Assembly: GCF_000801105.2 (NCBI RefSeq)
Contig: NC_079514.1
Location: 9,424,001 to 9,488,000 of the forward strand
Direction of reading: 5' to 3'
Length of the DNA: 64,000 bases
Source of the DNA: Raphanus sativus
Lineage: Eukaryota > Streptophyta > Magnoliopsida > Brassicales > Brassicaceae
Position numbers and translations under genes: made by a program. A model generated the notes under the pieces. That model made no database searches. It was not told the DNA's origin and saw only the letters and a program-made list of their open reading frames with translations. Position 1 is the stretch's first letter. Every line of letters begins with the position of its first letter. Shown piece by piece: positions 37,884-49,630 of this stretch.

Positions 37884-40315
37884 TCATCTGTGATCTGCAC
37901 CAATTGCTTCTTGAATCGACTTGAAGCCGTCCCTCTCTAAGCAACTCACAAGTTCTTCCTATTTGCACCAAAATGTCATGAATATTAGTATAATACACTA
38001 TCTGAAATCGATATGCAGAGTTTATTACAACAACGACTATCTCAGCTCCACCAAATGTAGCTTTCAGACTTCTCATGCACTACTAAGCTTCCATGATCCA
38101 AGAGAAGTCCAGTACTTAAATGGGAAAGTAAAGGGGATACCTTTATTTGAGGGATGAGAGCAGGTCCACCATATGCAAACCCAGTGTACAGCTGAACAAG
38201 AGTAGCTCCTGCTCTTATCTTCTTGTAAGCATCCTCACCACTGAAAAAAAAAAATCCATCTGAATCAGAAATTTCGTCTTTTGTTTCTCCTCGCAAACTA
38301 AAAAAACATGTCGACACGTTTACCTGCTAACACCGCCGCAGCCTATCAATGGAATCTTTCCCTAAGTAAGATGTCATGAAAATAGCCAATAACCCGAATC
38401 AGAAATGTTTTAGTTCCTTGGTAACAATAGTTAATCATCTCTTTTTAGATTGAAAAAAAAAACTTACTCGTGTCAGAGTGTACATCTCTCTTAACATGTT
38501 GGTGGAGAGAGGAAAGAGCGGTTTCCCACTCAAACCACCTGTTTCTGTTGACACAGGGTTGTTGCTTACAGGATCTGGCCTCGAGACAGTTGTATTTGAT
38601 ATGATCTATAGGACAATAATAAAGACAGTATCATCATCAACATAACCATGACTTATACAGCAGATACCAAAGACATTGATGAAACAATAGGTTAGTACGT
38701 GTATAAAGATAACTTACCAGCCCATCCAAGTGGAGAGCAAGAGCAACCTACACAAACCAATACAAATCATACAATGTTGTAAGAGCCATTTTACTTGGTG
38801 GAAAGTATAGACTTTTGTTTTTTTTTCCTAATTACAACTCACCGCTGCAATATCTTCAAGCTCTCCTCTGGATAGATCAGGAGCAATCTTCACAAGAAGA
38901 GGAGGAGGACCATCATCACCCCATTGCATCTCATCCCTAGCAGCTTGTACCTTCTTTACAAGGTCCTTCAACTGTTTCCTTCCCTGAAGCATTCTCAGCC
39001 CTGCCGTGTTGGGTGATGAAACATTGATCACCTGTAGATAGGAAAAAAAAATGAATATTAGGAGCAAATAATTTTATGGTAGATGATAAGATCAAATGAC
39101 ATTATAAGAAGGTTTTTTTACCAAGTAATCAGCATATTGAGACAAGTTATGAACTCCCTGGACATAGTCAGCAGCTGCATCTTCACTTGTCTTGTTCTTA
39201 CCAAGGTTGACTCCAAGAATACCAGGTCCGGATTTGCCCCCTGGTTTTCCTTCATCGCTTGGAGATGACGAAGTGCCTGATGTTTCCGCTAACATTCTTT
39301 TACCATGTTGAGCACCTAACCGCTTCGCAACCACAACAATCCCTTCACTGTTAAATCCACACCTATTGATAATGGCTCTGGAATAGACAAAGAAACAAAT
39401 CCGAAAAATATGAATATCTGAAAAATTAAAAAGGTCGGTCAGGGGATTTGAGATTCTCTCACCCATCTTCACGTAATCTGAAGATGCGTGGTTTAGGGTT
39501 GCCTTCTTGTGGAACTGGAGTTACAGAGCCAACCTCAACAAAGCCAAACCCAAGTCCTAGCAATCCCTCTGTAGCTTCAGCGTTTTTGTCAAACCCAGCA
39601 GCAAGTCCGATTGGGTTTGAGAACTTCCTTCCCCAAACTTGGAGTCCCAAGATCTGTGGATCAGGCCTCTTCTCTCTAGGCACCCACCCGCGAGCAGCAG
39701 CGGTAACAGCCAGCTTGTGGGCAAACTCAGCATCCAGAAGGGCAAAGAGAGGGTTCACAACTTTTGTTGCTGAGAACAGCCACCCACTGTCCAACCAACA
39801 CAAAGATGGAGCGGAAGGTTAAAAAAAGTGATCACAAAAGTAACAAAGAGAGTAAAAGACAAAGATAATGTAAGGTATTAAGTTTGAAGTACCAGAAGGT
39901 AGCTTCATCAGCAGTACTGACATAAGCTCCTCCAGCTATGGCAAGACCAATGGTAGCTCCTGTCAATATTCTTCCCTAAAGAGATTCCAAGACAAGACAA
40001 AAGCTACATACTTTGAGACATGAGGAGAAAAAACTGTTTTGCTTCTTGTAAGAGCAAAAATGATCTAAATCTACTTCTATACTAATATAAGCATTTGATC
40101 ATACAAATACTCGTAGACAAGCTAAAAGAGATTTAATTTAACAAAAAGGTGCTTACTTTTTTGGAAAAGTGAGGGACTTTAGGTGTAGAGGAGGAAGCTC
40201 CAGGAGCCGAAGAAGAAGAGTTACGAATCGCTCCACCAAGAGGATTAGAGGAGACCCTTCTGAACAAAAACTCTCTCGCCCATTTAGCCGACGACGTCGC
40301 TGCCCTTCCAGCCAT
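37884..40315 (-). CDS. PYRD: PYRD: dihydroorotate dehydrogenase (quinone), mitochondrial
   Basis: Ten exons on the minus strand: 40315-40157, 39975-39893, 39786-39463, 39377-39122, 39031-38843, 38747-38718, 38605-38468, 38361-38324, 38240-38141 and 37958-37884; total 463 aa (Arabidopsis about 460). The Arg/Ser-rich N-terminus is a mitochondrial presequence, followed by one membrane segment ([17 protein letters not shown]) as in class 2 enzymes. The FMN barrel shows [29 protein letters not shown], the catalytic-serine segment INVSSPNT, the active-site IISNTTV, and [19 protein letters not shown]. It oxidises dihydroorotate to orotate at the inner membrane in pyrimidine synthesis. Exon 6 is only 30 bp. 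Its promoter is shared head-to-head with FSD3. Confidence 0.95.
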
Positions 40316-40720
40316 TAATTAACAGAATTAAGAATAAAAGGATTTGCTTTTTTTTTTCAGACAGCCCGTATAGATACAAGAAGAGGGTTTTAGGCTTTGA
40401 GCTCACGGCTTTTGATGACAGGAAGAGGAGGAGGCTACGCTAAATGCGATGGGGTCGGTTTCAGAGAATTTGCTAAAACCCTTTTGCTTTGTTGACAGAT
40501 TCTTTCCGGTTCGATTCACCGGTTTAGTTTAATTAACCGGAGAGGAAACCTTCTATCACTAATGACTTTTGCACAGATTCCTTCCGGTTCGCTTAACCGG
40601 AGGGGAAACCTCCTAGGTTTTTATAATATCAACCAGATCGAACCAAGAGATTGATAAGGTCTCTCTGTCTTGTGTAAAAAAGCAGGAGTGTGAAGAAGCA
40701 ACTCTCTGTTTTCTCTAACA
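40316..40720. promoter_or_regulatory. Divergent promoter PYRD/FSD3 with duplicated CCGGTT-rich repeat
   Basis: 405 bp separate the two start codons. Two imperfect direct repeats (about 40498-40554 and 40575-40614) share TTCCGGTTCG, TTAACCGGAG and GGAAACCT. The motifs CCGGTT/AACCGG recur five or more times and form short palindromes. The region presumably serves both genes. Confidence 0.6.
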
Positions 40721-42324
40721 ATGGCTTCTTGTGTTGTGACGACGACAAGCAGTTTCTGTACTCTTTCAGATTCTTCTAGTATTCGTTTGAAGTCCTCCAA
40801 GCTTGTCCCTCTGGTTCGGTTCCTTGTTGAAATTCCCCTTGTGGTTTTGCTTCTTATGAATCTGTATCTTTCAATCACTAAAGCTTTTGAATTTTCGTTT
40901 TTTTTCGTTTCTGTTAAAGAGTAATCAGCAGAGAAGACGTTCTCTTCGGTCAGGAGGTGGTTTAAAGGTTGAAGCTTACTATGGTCTGAAGACCCCTCCT
41001 TATCCTCTTGTAAGTCTAAAATGAAACAGATGCGCTTAGTTTTGTACTTGTCAAGTGAGATGCTTTTATTTTTGTGTTGCATAGTAAGTGTCTCTTGCTT
41101 GCCTCTGTAATCCATTTGATGTTCTGTAATAAGCACAGACATGGTGGAAAGTTTGTTAATTGGGTGTTCTTAGGGTATGTCAAAAGAAACATGTTTATGT
41201 TGATATACTAAAAGAACATGTGAAAAATAGGATGCTTTGGAACCGTATATGAGTCAGAGAACACTAGAATTGCATTGGGGTAAACACCACCGAGGCTATG
41301 TGGACAATCTTAATAAACAGTTAGGGAAAGACGATAGACTCTATGGATACACCATGGAAGAGCTTATCAAGGCCACATACAACAACGGCAATCCTTTACC
41401 TGAGTTCAACAACGCTGCGCAGGTTTACTTTACTTAGCTGCTTCTTGTTGTATGTACATCAGTCACATCACAATCCAAGGCAAGAGGCTGATGTTGGCAT
41501 TGTTGTTGTTTTAAGGTCTATAACCATGATTTCTTCTGGGAGTCGATGCAACCTGGTGGTGGAGACATGCCTCAAAAGGGTGTTCTTGAGCAGATTGAGA
41601 AAGATTTTGGGTCGTTTACGAATTTCAGAGAGAAGTTCACTAACGCAGCTCTTACTCAGTTTGGTTCTGGCTGGGTCTGGCTTGTTTGTGAGATAACTCT
41701 ACAAAGCTTTTTTCACTTGTCATAAGATTAACTTGAAACTAAAAGAATGACTCTGAAGATTGGGAATCTTGATTCTCCTTTTTTGCAGTGAAGAGGGAAG
41801 AGAGAAGACTTGAAGTGGTTAAAACCTCAAACGCCATTAACCCACTAGTGTGGGACGATATTGTATGTGAGAGTGTCTCATTTGTTTTCTTGTGATGTTT
41901 CCTCTTGAATTGATCTCATATCTTTTTTGCTGTTGTTTACAGCCAATCATCTGCTTGGATGTGTGGGAGGTATAATACTATCTCCTCTCTGCTCACTCAT
42001 ACTCCCAAGAAACACTTAAGAAATGAATCTTCTAATCTCTTTTCTTTTTTCATCTCTGTACTTTGCAGCACTCTTATTATCTGGACTACAAGGTAAAAAA
42101 ACTAGCTTCAGTTTCTGAACCATCTAGTCTTCTTAATGTTCGTTCAAAAAAGGCTGATGAGTGTGTTTTGTTTTTTTCCCGGGTGGTGGTGGTGGTAGAA
42201 CGAGAGGGCTAGGTACATAAACACGTTTCTGAACCATTTGGTGTCGTGGAACGCTGCAATGAGTAGGATGGCCCGTGCTGAGGCGTTTGTGAACCTTGGT
42301 GAACCCAACATCCCAGTTGCCTAA
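40721..42324 (+). CDS. FSD3: FSD3: plastid iron superoxide dismutase
   Basis: Eight exons (40721-40813, 40920-41009, 41231-41422, 41516-41687, 41789-41862, 41943-41969, 42069-42092, 42199-42324) give 265 aa (Arabidopsis 263). The Ser/Thr/Arg-rich N-terminus (about residues 1-48) is a chloroplast transit peptide. All metal ligands are present: His76 (HWGKHH), His129 (YNHDFFW), Asp213 and His217 ([13 protein letters not shown]). FSD3 works with FSD2 in plastid nucleoids, converting superoxide to peroxide and protecting the plastid transcription machinery. The exon 1 donor (CTG|GTTCGG) is weak; I chose it because it gives the conserved Leu-Ser-Asn-Gln-Gln junction, so that border is the least certain. 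Confidence 0.94.
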
Positions 42325-43626
42325 GCTAATAAAAGAAGAACTCTTTCTCGAGAGTCCATGTGAAAGCGTATCCTTGACAGTTTGAGCAGTCTCATTTTTG
42401 CAACAGGGGTCCCAAACAAGAAACAGTTGCTGCTTCCTCCATCATGTGACCCATCTTTTTGTCATGTGTAGTTGAGAGGTCTAATATGAGTCATATGACA
42501 TAGACTTGTTTGTTTGTTATATACCAAAACGATTTTGCTAGTGTTAAAACTTAAAATTGCTACACAACACGATCTCTTATTACTCGCAGCCTTCCATATA
42601 GTATATGATTTGAATACATTATGTCAAGTAATTTAGGCTTCAGGGCTGGTCCGTGTGACCCTGCACATGACTGAGAGTATACATACATACTAGTAGGTTT
42701 CTTCTTCTTTCTTGGGTCTTCATCTCCTCAGAAATACGATTTGGCTATTTGGCACAATTTTTGAGTCTTCATCTCCTCATATTACGTTTGAATGTTTGCT
42801 AAATGTGTTCAAACTGATACTTAGAGAACTAATAGGTTTAAGAGATTGGTTTTGATCAAGATCATATATTTATTTGGGGAAGTTTCAACATTTGGATCAA
42901 GATCATATCCTTCCTGATGCCACAACATTTTGCTCAGAGAAGAGTATGCAGAAGAGAGTGTTGCTTATAAGCAAAGAAAGGAGGACCACACTTCAGAGAT
43001 TCTACTCTTAGGGACTGAGTTGGGTTGATTTCACACAAAATGACAATTAAAAACATTCAGGTTTTTTCTCCATTTTTAAGATTGTGTAACAGAACAGATT
43101 CAATAACGGTTACAAAAAGTTGTGTTCTTTTCAGACAAAGATCTTAGCTTTGACGCAAACTTGGAAATTTTATTACTGATTCTTTAATATGATTGTAAGA
43201 AGGTGGAACAAAACAAGCAACTAAAGTAAAGGAAGAAAGACAGCAACACATGTCTCTCTCTCTCTTTTCATTCGTTGACTTTTCATTGGTTAAGTGTCTG
43301 CTGTTACAGACCAAACAAAACAAACCGCCATTGTAAGTGCTGCTCAATGATAAGACAGAAAACAAAAAAAAAGAAACTTTAAAATGTCTGAATTGCCCTG
43401 CCCATCCACCGAACATGGAAGATGAGATGAGATGAGATGAGATGAGGAGCATCTTTGCGTCATCTTCACAAAATCTGTGTTGCCTTTCCTTGTACCACAC
43501 GATCCCTAACTCTCATCTACTCTAATAACATAGCAGCTGAGGTTAGAGATAGAGAGAGAGGGTTTTCATTTGATAGTAAGCCCTAATTCAATTGATCTTT
43601 TATCTCTCTCTCTCTCTCTGGTCATC
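42325..43626. other. 1.3-kb intergenic region FSD3 to F-box/LRR gene
   Basis: No coding sequence. It contains short internal repeats (TCTTCATCTCCTCA at about 42717 and 42766; GATCAAGATCATAT at about 42855 and 42895), a GATGA pentanucleotide microsatellite near 43421-43446 and a CT run at 43602-43619 in the next gene's leader. In Arabidopsis, from memory, STE14A and RibF1 sit here; I see no trace of them. Confidence 0.55.
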
Positions 43627-45385
43627 ATGGCTTCTTCGGTCTGCGTTAACGATGCTCTAACCGACGACGAGCTGAGATGGATACTGTCGAGGCTAGACGC
43701 AGACAAGGACAAGGAAGTGTTCGGTCTCGTCTGCAAGCGGTGGCTGTATCTGCAGAGCACCGACCGGAAGAAGCTGGCGGCGCGTGCTGGTCCCCACATG
43801 CTTGGTCGCCTCGCCTCCAGGTTCACTCGAATCGTGGAGCTGGACTTGTCTCAGTCAGTCTCGAGGTCGTTTTATCCAGGTGTCACTGACTCTGATCTCA
43901 CCGTCATCGCCGAGGGGTTCAAGTGCCTCAGAGTTCTTAATCTCCATAACTGTAAAGGTAAGTTACTGTCTTTGAAACAATTAAAGTCTTCTTTCTTTTG
44001 AGAGTTTCATGTCTGATTAAACTTGAAAAGGAAGAATCTTTAAGACAATAAAGGTACTGTCTTTGAACAATTAAAGTCTTCTTCTTTTGAGTTTCTTGTC
44101 TGATTAAACTTTAAAGGAAGAATTTTTAAGACAGTAAAGGTACTGTCTTTGAACAATTAAAGTCTCCTTCTTTAAGTTTCATGTCTGATTGAACTTTAAA
44201 GGAAGAATCTTTAAGACAGCATAGGTGTTAGTTAGATTTGTTCTCTGATGATTTCAGCTGCAATTCATCACAGAAGTGATTCTAGGATTGTGACTTCATC
44301 TCCTCATGATTAGTCTAAGACCCTCTTCAAAGGAAACTATGAACTTGTTTGATTAACATCTCTATGATTGCTTGCCTCTTTGTATTGGTTCTGTCTGAAC
44401 TTCCTAGAGTCTGTATAAGCCTGTTTTCTTTGACAAAGTGGATTGCTTTATGTGGTGTCATGATGGTGTTTGTTTGTTTGCTTTTCTGTGAACAGGTATT
44501 ACAGATACTGGTTTAGCCTCAATCGGTCGGTGTCTTTCTCTTCTGCAGTTTCTTGATGTATCATACTGCAGAAAGCTCTCGGACAAAGGCTTATCAGCAG
44601 TTGCAGAAGGCTGCCGTGATCTAAGAGCATTGCATCTAGCTGGCTGTCGCTTCATCACCGACGAATCTCTGAAATCGCTCTCCGAGAGATGCCGTGACCT
44701 GGAAGCTCTGGGACTCCAAGGCTGCACCAATATAACTGATTCAGGACTCGCTGATCTTGTGAAAGGATGCAGAAAGATCAAAGCTTTGGATATCAATAAA
44801 TGCAGCAACGTGGGAGACTCTGGAGTTTCCACCGTGGCGAAAGCCTGTGGGTCTTCGCTCAAGACGCTCAAGTTGCTGGACTGTTACAAAGTTGGGGACG
44901 AGTCTGTATCGTCCCTGGCTCGGTTCTGCAAGAATCTGGAAACTCTGATCATCGGTGGATGCAGAGACATCTCTGATGAGTCTATCGTATTGCTGGCGGA
45001 TTCTTGCAAAGACAGTCTCAAGAACCTGAGGATGGATTGGTGCTTGAATGTATCTGACTCTTCCCTCACCTGCGTTCTGAGGAAGTGCAAGAACTTGGAG
45101 GCTCTTGATATCGGCTGCTGCGAAGAGGTTACAGACAGTGCTTTCCGGGAGTTAGGGAGCGGAGATGTTTTGGGGTTGAAGGTTTTGAAGGTGAGCAACT
45201 GTCCGAAGATCACAGTTGCAGGGATAGGCAAGCTGTTGGAGAATTGCAGCTCTTTGGAGTATTTAGATGTAAGGTCTCTTCCACATGTGACTGAAGTAAG
45301 ATGCAGCGAAGCTGGTCTTGAGTTCCCCTCATGTTGTAAAGTTAACTATTCTGGAAGTTTAACCGAGCCAGATGTTCTGCTTTGA
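43627..45385 (+). CDS. F-box/LRR (AMN1-type) protein, At5g23340-like
   Basis: Two exons (43627-43957, 44496-45385) give 406 aa, the family length. The N-terminus (ALTDDELRWILSRLDADKDK followed by VCKRWLYLQSTDRKKL) is a degenerate F-box-like segment. The rest is about eleven cysteine-containing leucine-rich repeats of the type LxxLxLxGCxxITDxGLxxL, as in SKP2/AMN1 proteins. Such proteins usually act as substrate receptors of SCF ubiquitin ligases; the target is not known. The single intron begins inside a threefold ~88-bp repeat. The start is supported by the conserved MASSVCVNDALTDDELRW. Confidence 0.9.
43964..44226 (+). repeat. Three tandem ~88-bp repeats in the first intron, starting at the splice donor
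   Basis: Units start with TACTGTCTTTGAA at 43964, 44055 and 44141 and run through TCTGATTRAACTT and GGAAGAATCTTTAAGACA. Each unit ends in AAAGGTA or a decayed version of it, resembling the exon-intron border AAAGGTAAG. The array begins 6 bp inside the intron. Confidence 0.88.
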
Positions 45386-45830
45386 TTGTTGCTGTTGGGA
45401 AGATTGTCTGTGGTGTGCCCTAAACCCTCTGTGATCTCTCTCTCTCTATCTATCTCTGTCTCGTGTATGAGTGCACTCATGGCTTATGGCCCATTAGTGA
45501 GTCCTTCTCTGAAGCTTTTGTACATTATTGTGCATTGTATAATTGGTTGTGACCGCTCCTTTATTGTTGTTATTCAGTTGCTTTGCAAAGTGTGTGTATT
45601 TCTCGTTGGATCTGATATTTGAAGACTGATTCTCTATTTAATACAATGGAGCAAAGTGTGTTTGTCCTAAAGCTTTTGTTGTGATCAATTTGATGTGCAT
45701 TTTGTTGAAATGATATGAGGATGTCTACATTGTATGTTCATAGGATCAGCTAAATATACATTCACCACTGAATTGAACACAATGTGTTTGTACAATGTAA
45801 TGTCTTGTCTCTTTCTAGGTTCTATCCTAA
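45386..45830. other. Convergent 3' spacer, F-box/LRR gene and GEM-like gene 1
   Basis: 445 bp with both 3' UTRs. A CT/TATC microsatellite lies near 45437-45460. No gene seen. Confidence 0.6.
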
Positions 45831-46475
45831 TTATTGCTCATGATTGTTTAGCGCCTGCTCGAGACAGTTGAAAGCTTTCTGGTAGCTAGTGAATCCCATG
45901 AACCAGAAGTCAAAATCATCGACAGTGACTACTTCAAGGTACTTCTGAGATGGTTTCTCTGTGTTCAGACTCTGGTTCACTCCCTTGATCTTGCACAGAG
46001 GGATTGACACTTTGTAGTGAACTCTAGTGAGATCTCCTTGAGGAGAAGCCACTTTGATTGATCTCTCGCTGCAGAAAGCAATCTTCTTCGATGAGATGAA
46101 GAGTAAGCCTGCGATGGGACCTGCCGTTGTTGATAGGTAACATTGGTATGCCTTAAAGAGTTTCTCTTCATCGTAGACTTTAAAGAGCCGCTTGTAGATC
46201 TTCTCTAAGCCTCCCATTTGAATGATCTTAGCTCCTAGGGATAGCTTTCTCTTGACTGTTTCAGTTAGCTTTGGTCCTAACTTGCTTTGATCCTTAGCTC
46301 CATTTGTGAAGCTATTGCTTCGGAGAAACGATTTTCCCTTAACTTTTTCAGATTTCTTGGAAGGAGATTGGATTTGGAGCTTGTTGATGGAAGCTGGATC
46401 AGGCAAGTAACCTGCCAGAGTAGTCTTGGCTGCCGGAAATGCACTAAGGTGTTGGTTAACTCTGCTCAGTGTCAT
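45831..46475 (-). CDS. GEM-like GRAM-domain protein, tandem copy 1
   Basis: Intronless, 214 aa. The first ~70 residues are Ser/Lys-rich; the GRAM domain (about 90-205) includes GGLEKIYKRLFKVYDEEKLF, the turn AGPIAGLLFISSKKIAFCSE and VHYKVSIPLCKIKGVN, and ends FMGFTSYQKAFNCLEQAL. It belongs to the GEM-like group (Arabidopsis GEML6/7/8 at this locus, numbering from memory), ABA-responsive proteins related to GL2-EXPRESSION MODULATOR that bind membranes or phosphoinositides. It lacks one alanine (PDPASIN) that copies 2 and 3 have (PDPAASIN), a useful marker. A TATA-like TTTAAATA on the minus strand lies 89-96 bp upstream. Confidence 0.93.
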   Translation of the reverse strand: MTLSRVNQHLSAFPAAKTTLAGYLPDPASINKLQIQSPSKKSEKVKGKSFLRSNSFTNGAKDQSKLGPKLTETVKRKLSLGAKIIQMGGLEKIYKRLFKVYDEEKLFKAYQCYLSTTAGPIAGLLFISSKKIAFCSERSIKVASPQGDLTRVHYKVSIPLCKIKGVNQSLNTEKPSQKYLEVVTVDDFDFWFMGFTSYQKAFNCLEQALNNHEQ

Positions 46476-46563
46476 CTTGGAGGGTTGAGTAGTGATCTTG
46501 AATCTTAATCTTGAGAGATATTGTGAGTGATGGTGGCTGATGAAACCTGTTTGGTGGGAAGGT

Positions 46564-46571
46564 TATTTAAA
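46564..46571 (-). promoter_or_regulatory. TATA-like box, GEM-like copy 1
   Basis: TTTAAATA on the minus strand, preceded by CCC and located 89 bp before the ATG. The same element is found at 50373-50380 and 55555-55562 ahead of copies 2 and 3. Confidence 0.55.
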
Positions 46572-46982
46572 GGGAAGGACAAAGAGAACAAGTGGCAGTT
46601 AAAAGAGAAGCTCTGAATCGTTGAGGCTTGAGGAGCTTTGTGGTAATGGGTGAGTCATGGATGGGGTCATCAAGTCGCACAGATAAAACTACTTTCTTTG
46701 GTGTTAAAAAGCAATGAATGAAGAAGATCCAGCATATGCTCTGTTTTTTGCTTTATTGCAAGACATATATATGTAAATCAAGGTTTTACAATATAACTGA
46801 TGAAATGTTTAATTTTTAAAAAATGTTTTTTTTTGCTTTCCAAACTTCAGAATCTTCTTGAAACAGTTTGTAAAGTAATCTCAGTCATCTCTCTTGAAAT
46901 TTAGTAGATGTTATTTACAAATTGATTGATCGTTTATATATCAAAATCAAATGTTAAAGTTATACTATTAGTAAATATAATA

Positions 46983-48444
46983 TCTATATTATTAAAGTTG
47001 AAGTACAAATTGAAGATGTTTGGAAACAAAGATAGTAGAATAAATGAGATATACTTGGAAACATGGATAGTAGAATAAATGAGATATGTTTGGAAACATG
47101 GATAGTAGAGATGTGTATTTTCTTTTATTTACAGATTTAGTCATTGTATTTTCAATAAATTAATAACAAATGAGAATTGTTTAGAAACATGAATAAAATA
47201 TTTAATACTTTTTATTTAAAAATTTAGCCATTGTTTTTAAAATAAACTAAACAATCTTCTTTCTATATTTCTTTTTATTTATAATTCTGTCACTAAATTT
47301 ACAATTCTTTATGGTAAAAATAAAAACACAAACTGAAATATAAATAGTATATTATATAAAACAATTTTTAAAAACAGTTTTATTACCTTATTTAGTTTAG
47401 TCAAATATAAAAATTTCAAGAGTTCAATTGTCAAAAAAAAAAAACATAAAATTAATAATAATTCATAGAAACCTAATGCAAAAAATTAAAATTTTGAAAC
47501 ATGGATAAAAGTATATCAGTTTTAAAATATACAAAATGGACTAATCTAATTACCTAAAAACATTGTTTTGTCTAAAATAATCATAAAATAAAATTTAAAT
47601 TTTATATACATATTTCAAATCAGAAAAATAATTTAAAGTTGATTTATATCAAAAATTGATTTAAAATATGCATATATTCAAAAATTTATTTTTACTAAAA
47701 TATTTTCCAATAACCATTATTAAAAATATTTTCAATAAATATAAGAAAAGTACAACAAAAAGATTAATTTCATATACCAACTTAAATTGTGGTTTTTATA
47801 TTTCACATTAAACTTTAAGAATATAATATATGTGATTATTTATAAGATGATACATATAAAATACTATTAATTATATGATTATTTATATGATGAACTAATA
47901 CAATTAATTATATGATGACATATATATGATACATAATACTATAATAGTGACTAGGGCTGGGCGTTCAGGTATTCATTCCGGTTCGTTTCAGATTTTTTAT
48001 GGGTTTTGGGTTTCCGAGGTCAAATATTTCAGCTTCATTCATATATTTCTAAATTTCAGTTCGAATTATAACTAGGGCTGGGCGTTCATGTATCTATTTG
48101 GGTTCGTTTCGAATCTGTTTAGGTTTTGTTAAATTCGTTCAGGTATTTCTATATTAATTAATATATAATATGTCACATTGTTTAAACAAAATATCAATGT
48201 AAAAGTTTTGTACAGTTGCGTTCTAAAATCATTTATTTTAACAACAAGCCGGATAAATATGTTAATTGAAGAGATAATAAAACAAAACCAGAGAAACACA
48301 TAGTTTACCAGAGACACTATATGTGTCAAATTTATTATAATTTTTTTACTAAAATAAACACATTCAATAATTACAAACAAATAATATATTTTATAAAAGT
48401 GAAAAATAATACCCGCGCTTTCGAAGCGCGGGTCAAAACCTAGT
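46983..48444 (+). mobile_element. Non-autonomous Helitron
   Basis: The 5' end is TCTATATTATTAAAG. The 3' end is a GC-rich hairpin, CCCGCGC-TTTCGAA-GCGCGGG (about 48413-48432), followed a few bases later by CTAGT (48440-48444). It sits between a host A (46982) and a host T (48445). These are the hallmarks of plant Helitrons (5' TC, 3' hairpin plus CTRRT, A^T target, no duplication). The 1462-bp body is AT-rich, has no Rep/helicase frame, and holds two copies of CTAGGGCTGGGCGTTCA about 120 bp apart. Confidence 0.88.
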
Positions 48445-48646
48445 TAGAATTATAGATCCAAAGGAAGTTAAAAAGACAAATAAAGTTAGAAAGAAAGAAA
48501 CATAACCGCACGGTATGACGTTAGACTCCGACAAGCTTTTTTGTTTTTTAACCTACAAGTTGCCAAACATCAAGCTTTTTATTTTATCATTCTCTCATTT
48601 TCTTACCCTAAGTTTTCATTTTTTTGAAAAGATATCTAAATATGTA

Positions 48647-48870
48647 TAGAAGATGCGATATGTTTCCTGATTGATCGGAACATGCATGAAACAAGAAAAT
48701 ATCAAATCAAATAGTGTGTGTAACGCTTTATAAATCTGTGGAGCAAACTGAGTCATGCAAGAAGGGGACGTTGTGTGGCTTTGGAAGCTTTTTGCGTTGG
48801 CATTGTGTCTTTCTGATGCCTTTATTTCTTTATTAAGATTTGTTACCATTTTTGGTTTCTAGTAAACATT
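48647..48870. repeat. Conserved non-coding block of the GEM-like array, copy a
   Basis: Starts GATATGTTTCCT and includes AAGGGGACGTTGTGTGGC and TTTTGCGTTGGCATTG. Related blocks lie at 51045-51240, 53882-54150 and 56165-56365. With the Helitron removed, it lies about 700-900 bp before the copy 1 ATG, the same distance as the blocks ahead of copies 2 and 3. Confidence 0.8.
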
Positions 48871-49630
48871 CAGATTCTAGCCGAATTAATTAACGAACAA
48901 GTATAACTTTTGTTGAATCTTTTCTTGCATGTTCACTCTGGCTTCTATCTTTTTTCGGAGGATCAAACTTTATTGTCATGAAGCTATACAAGCTTGAGAT
49001 CAGCTTTGAGTTTTTATGGAACAATCTTGATCATTAACTTTTTGGAATCTTATATAGGCTTCAAGAACTTATGTCGATTTTGATCCAGTTAATTATACCA
49101 ACTCAAAAATTTTATAGATCATTTCCAAAAGAATATTAACTGACTAGTATCTTTAAAAAAAATAATGATGGAGTTATATGAATCATGTATGTTTAAGGCT
49201 TCTATCAAAATTATAATTAAAACTTAGAAGTTTAGAAATATATCAAAAATTTTAAATTTTAAGATCCTAATTTACAGATTTAATTTTTAATTAATATCTT
49301 TTTAATTTTAGATTTAGACATTTTCGACCACTCCAATTACACATACTATACTAAAAAATGTCCATGGTTATTAGGAACGGAATGGCTGTTAAATATTAAT
49401 TTCACAGTGAGACTCAACGCATGTGGTGCATGAATTAAAGAAAACAGTTGATTCAAGTAAATATATTCAATCTCTTGCTGATCTTGTTGACAATGGATAA
49501 CAAAAGGATTAAAGCTTAAAAAGAGTTTTTACAATATTGTCTGAATTTTCTAGGCTCTATTCTAACATTCTTCGATTGAAAGATAGGGTTAAATTAGAAA
49601 TGAAATATTTCCTCTTCAACCTTCGGCTTG

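Larger units (their letters stand above)
46476..49630. other. Spacer between GEM-like copies 1 and 2, with Helitron
   Basis: Contains the promoter of copy 1 (46476 to about 46980), a 1.46-kb Helitron (46983-48444), a conserved non-coding block (48647-48870), and the 3' flank of copy 2. No gene. Confidence 0.7.

Noticed and set aside
45977..46171. 64-codon frame identical at 54942-55136
   Set aside because: A shadow of the GRAM coding region on the same strand; its identity in two places reflects the gene-conversion core, not a separate gene.
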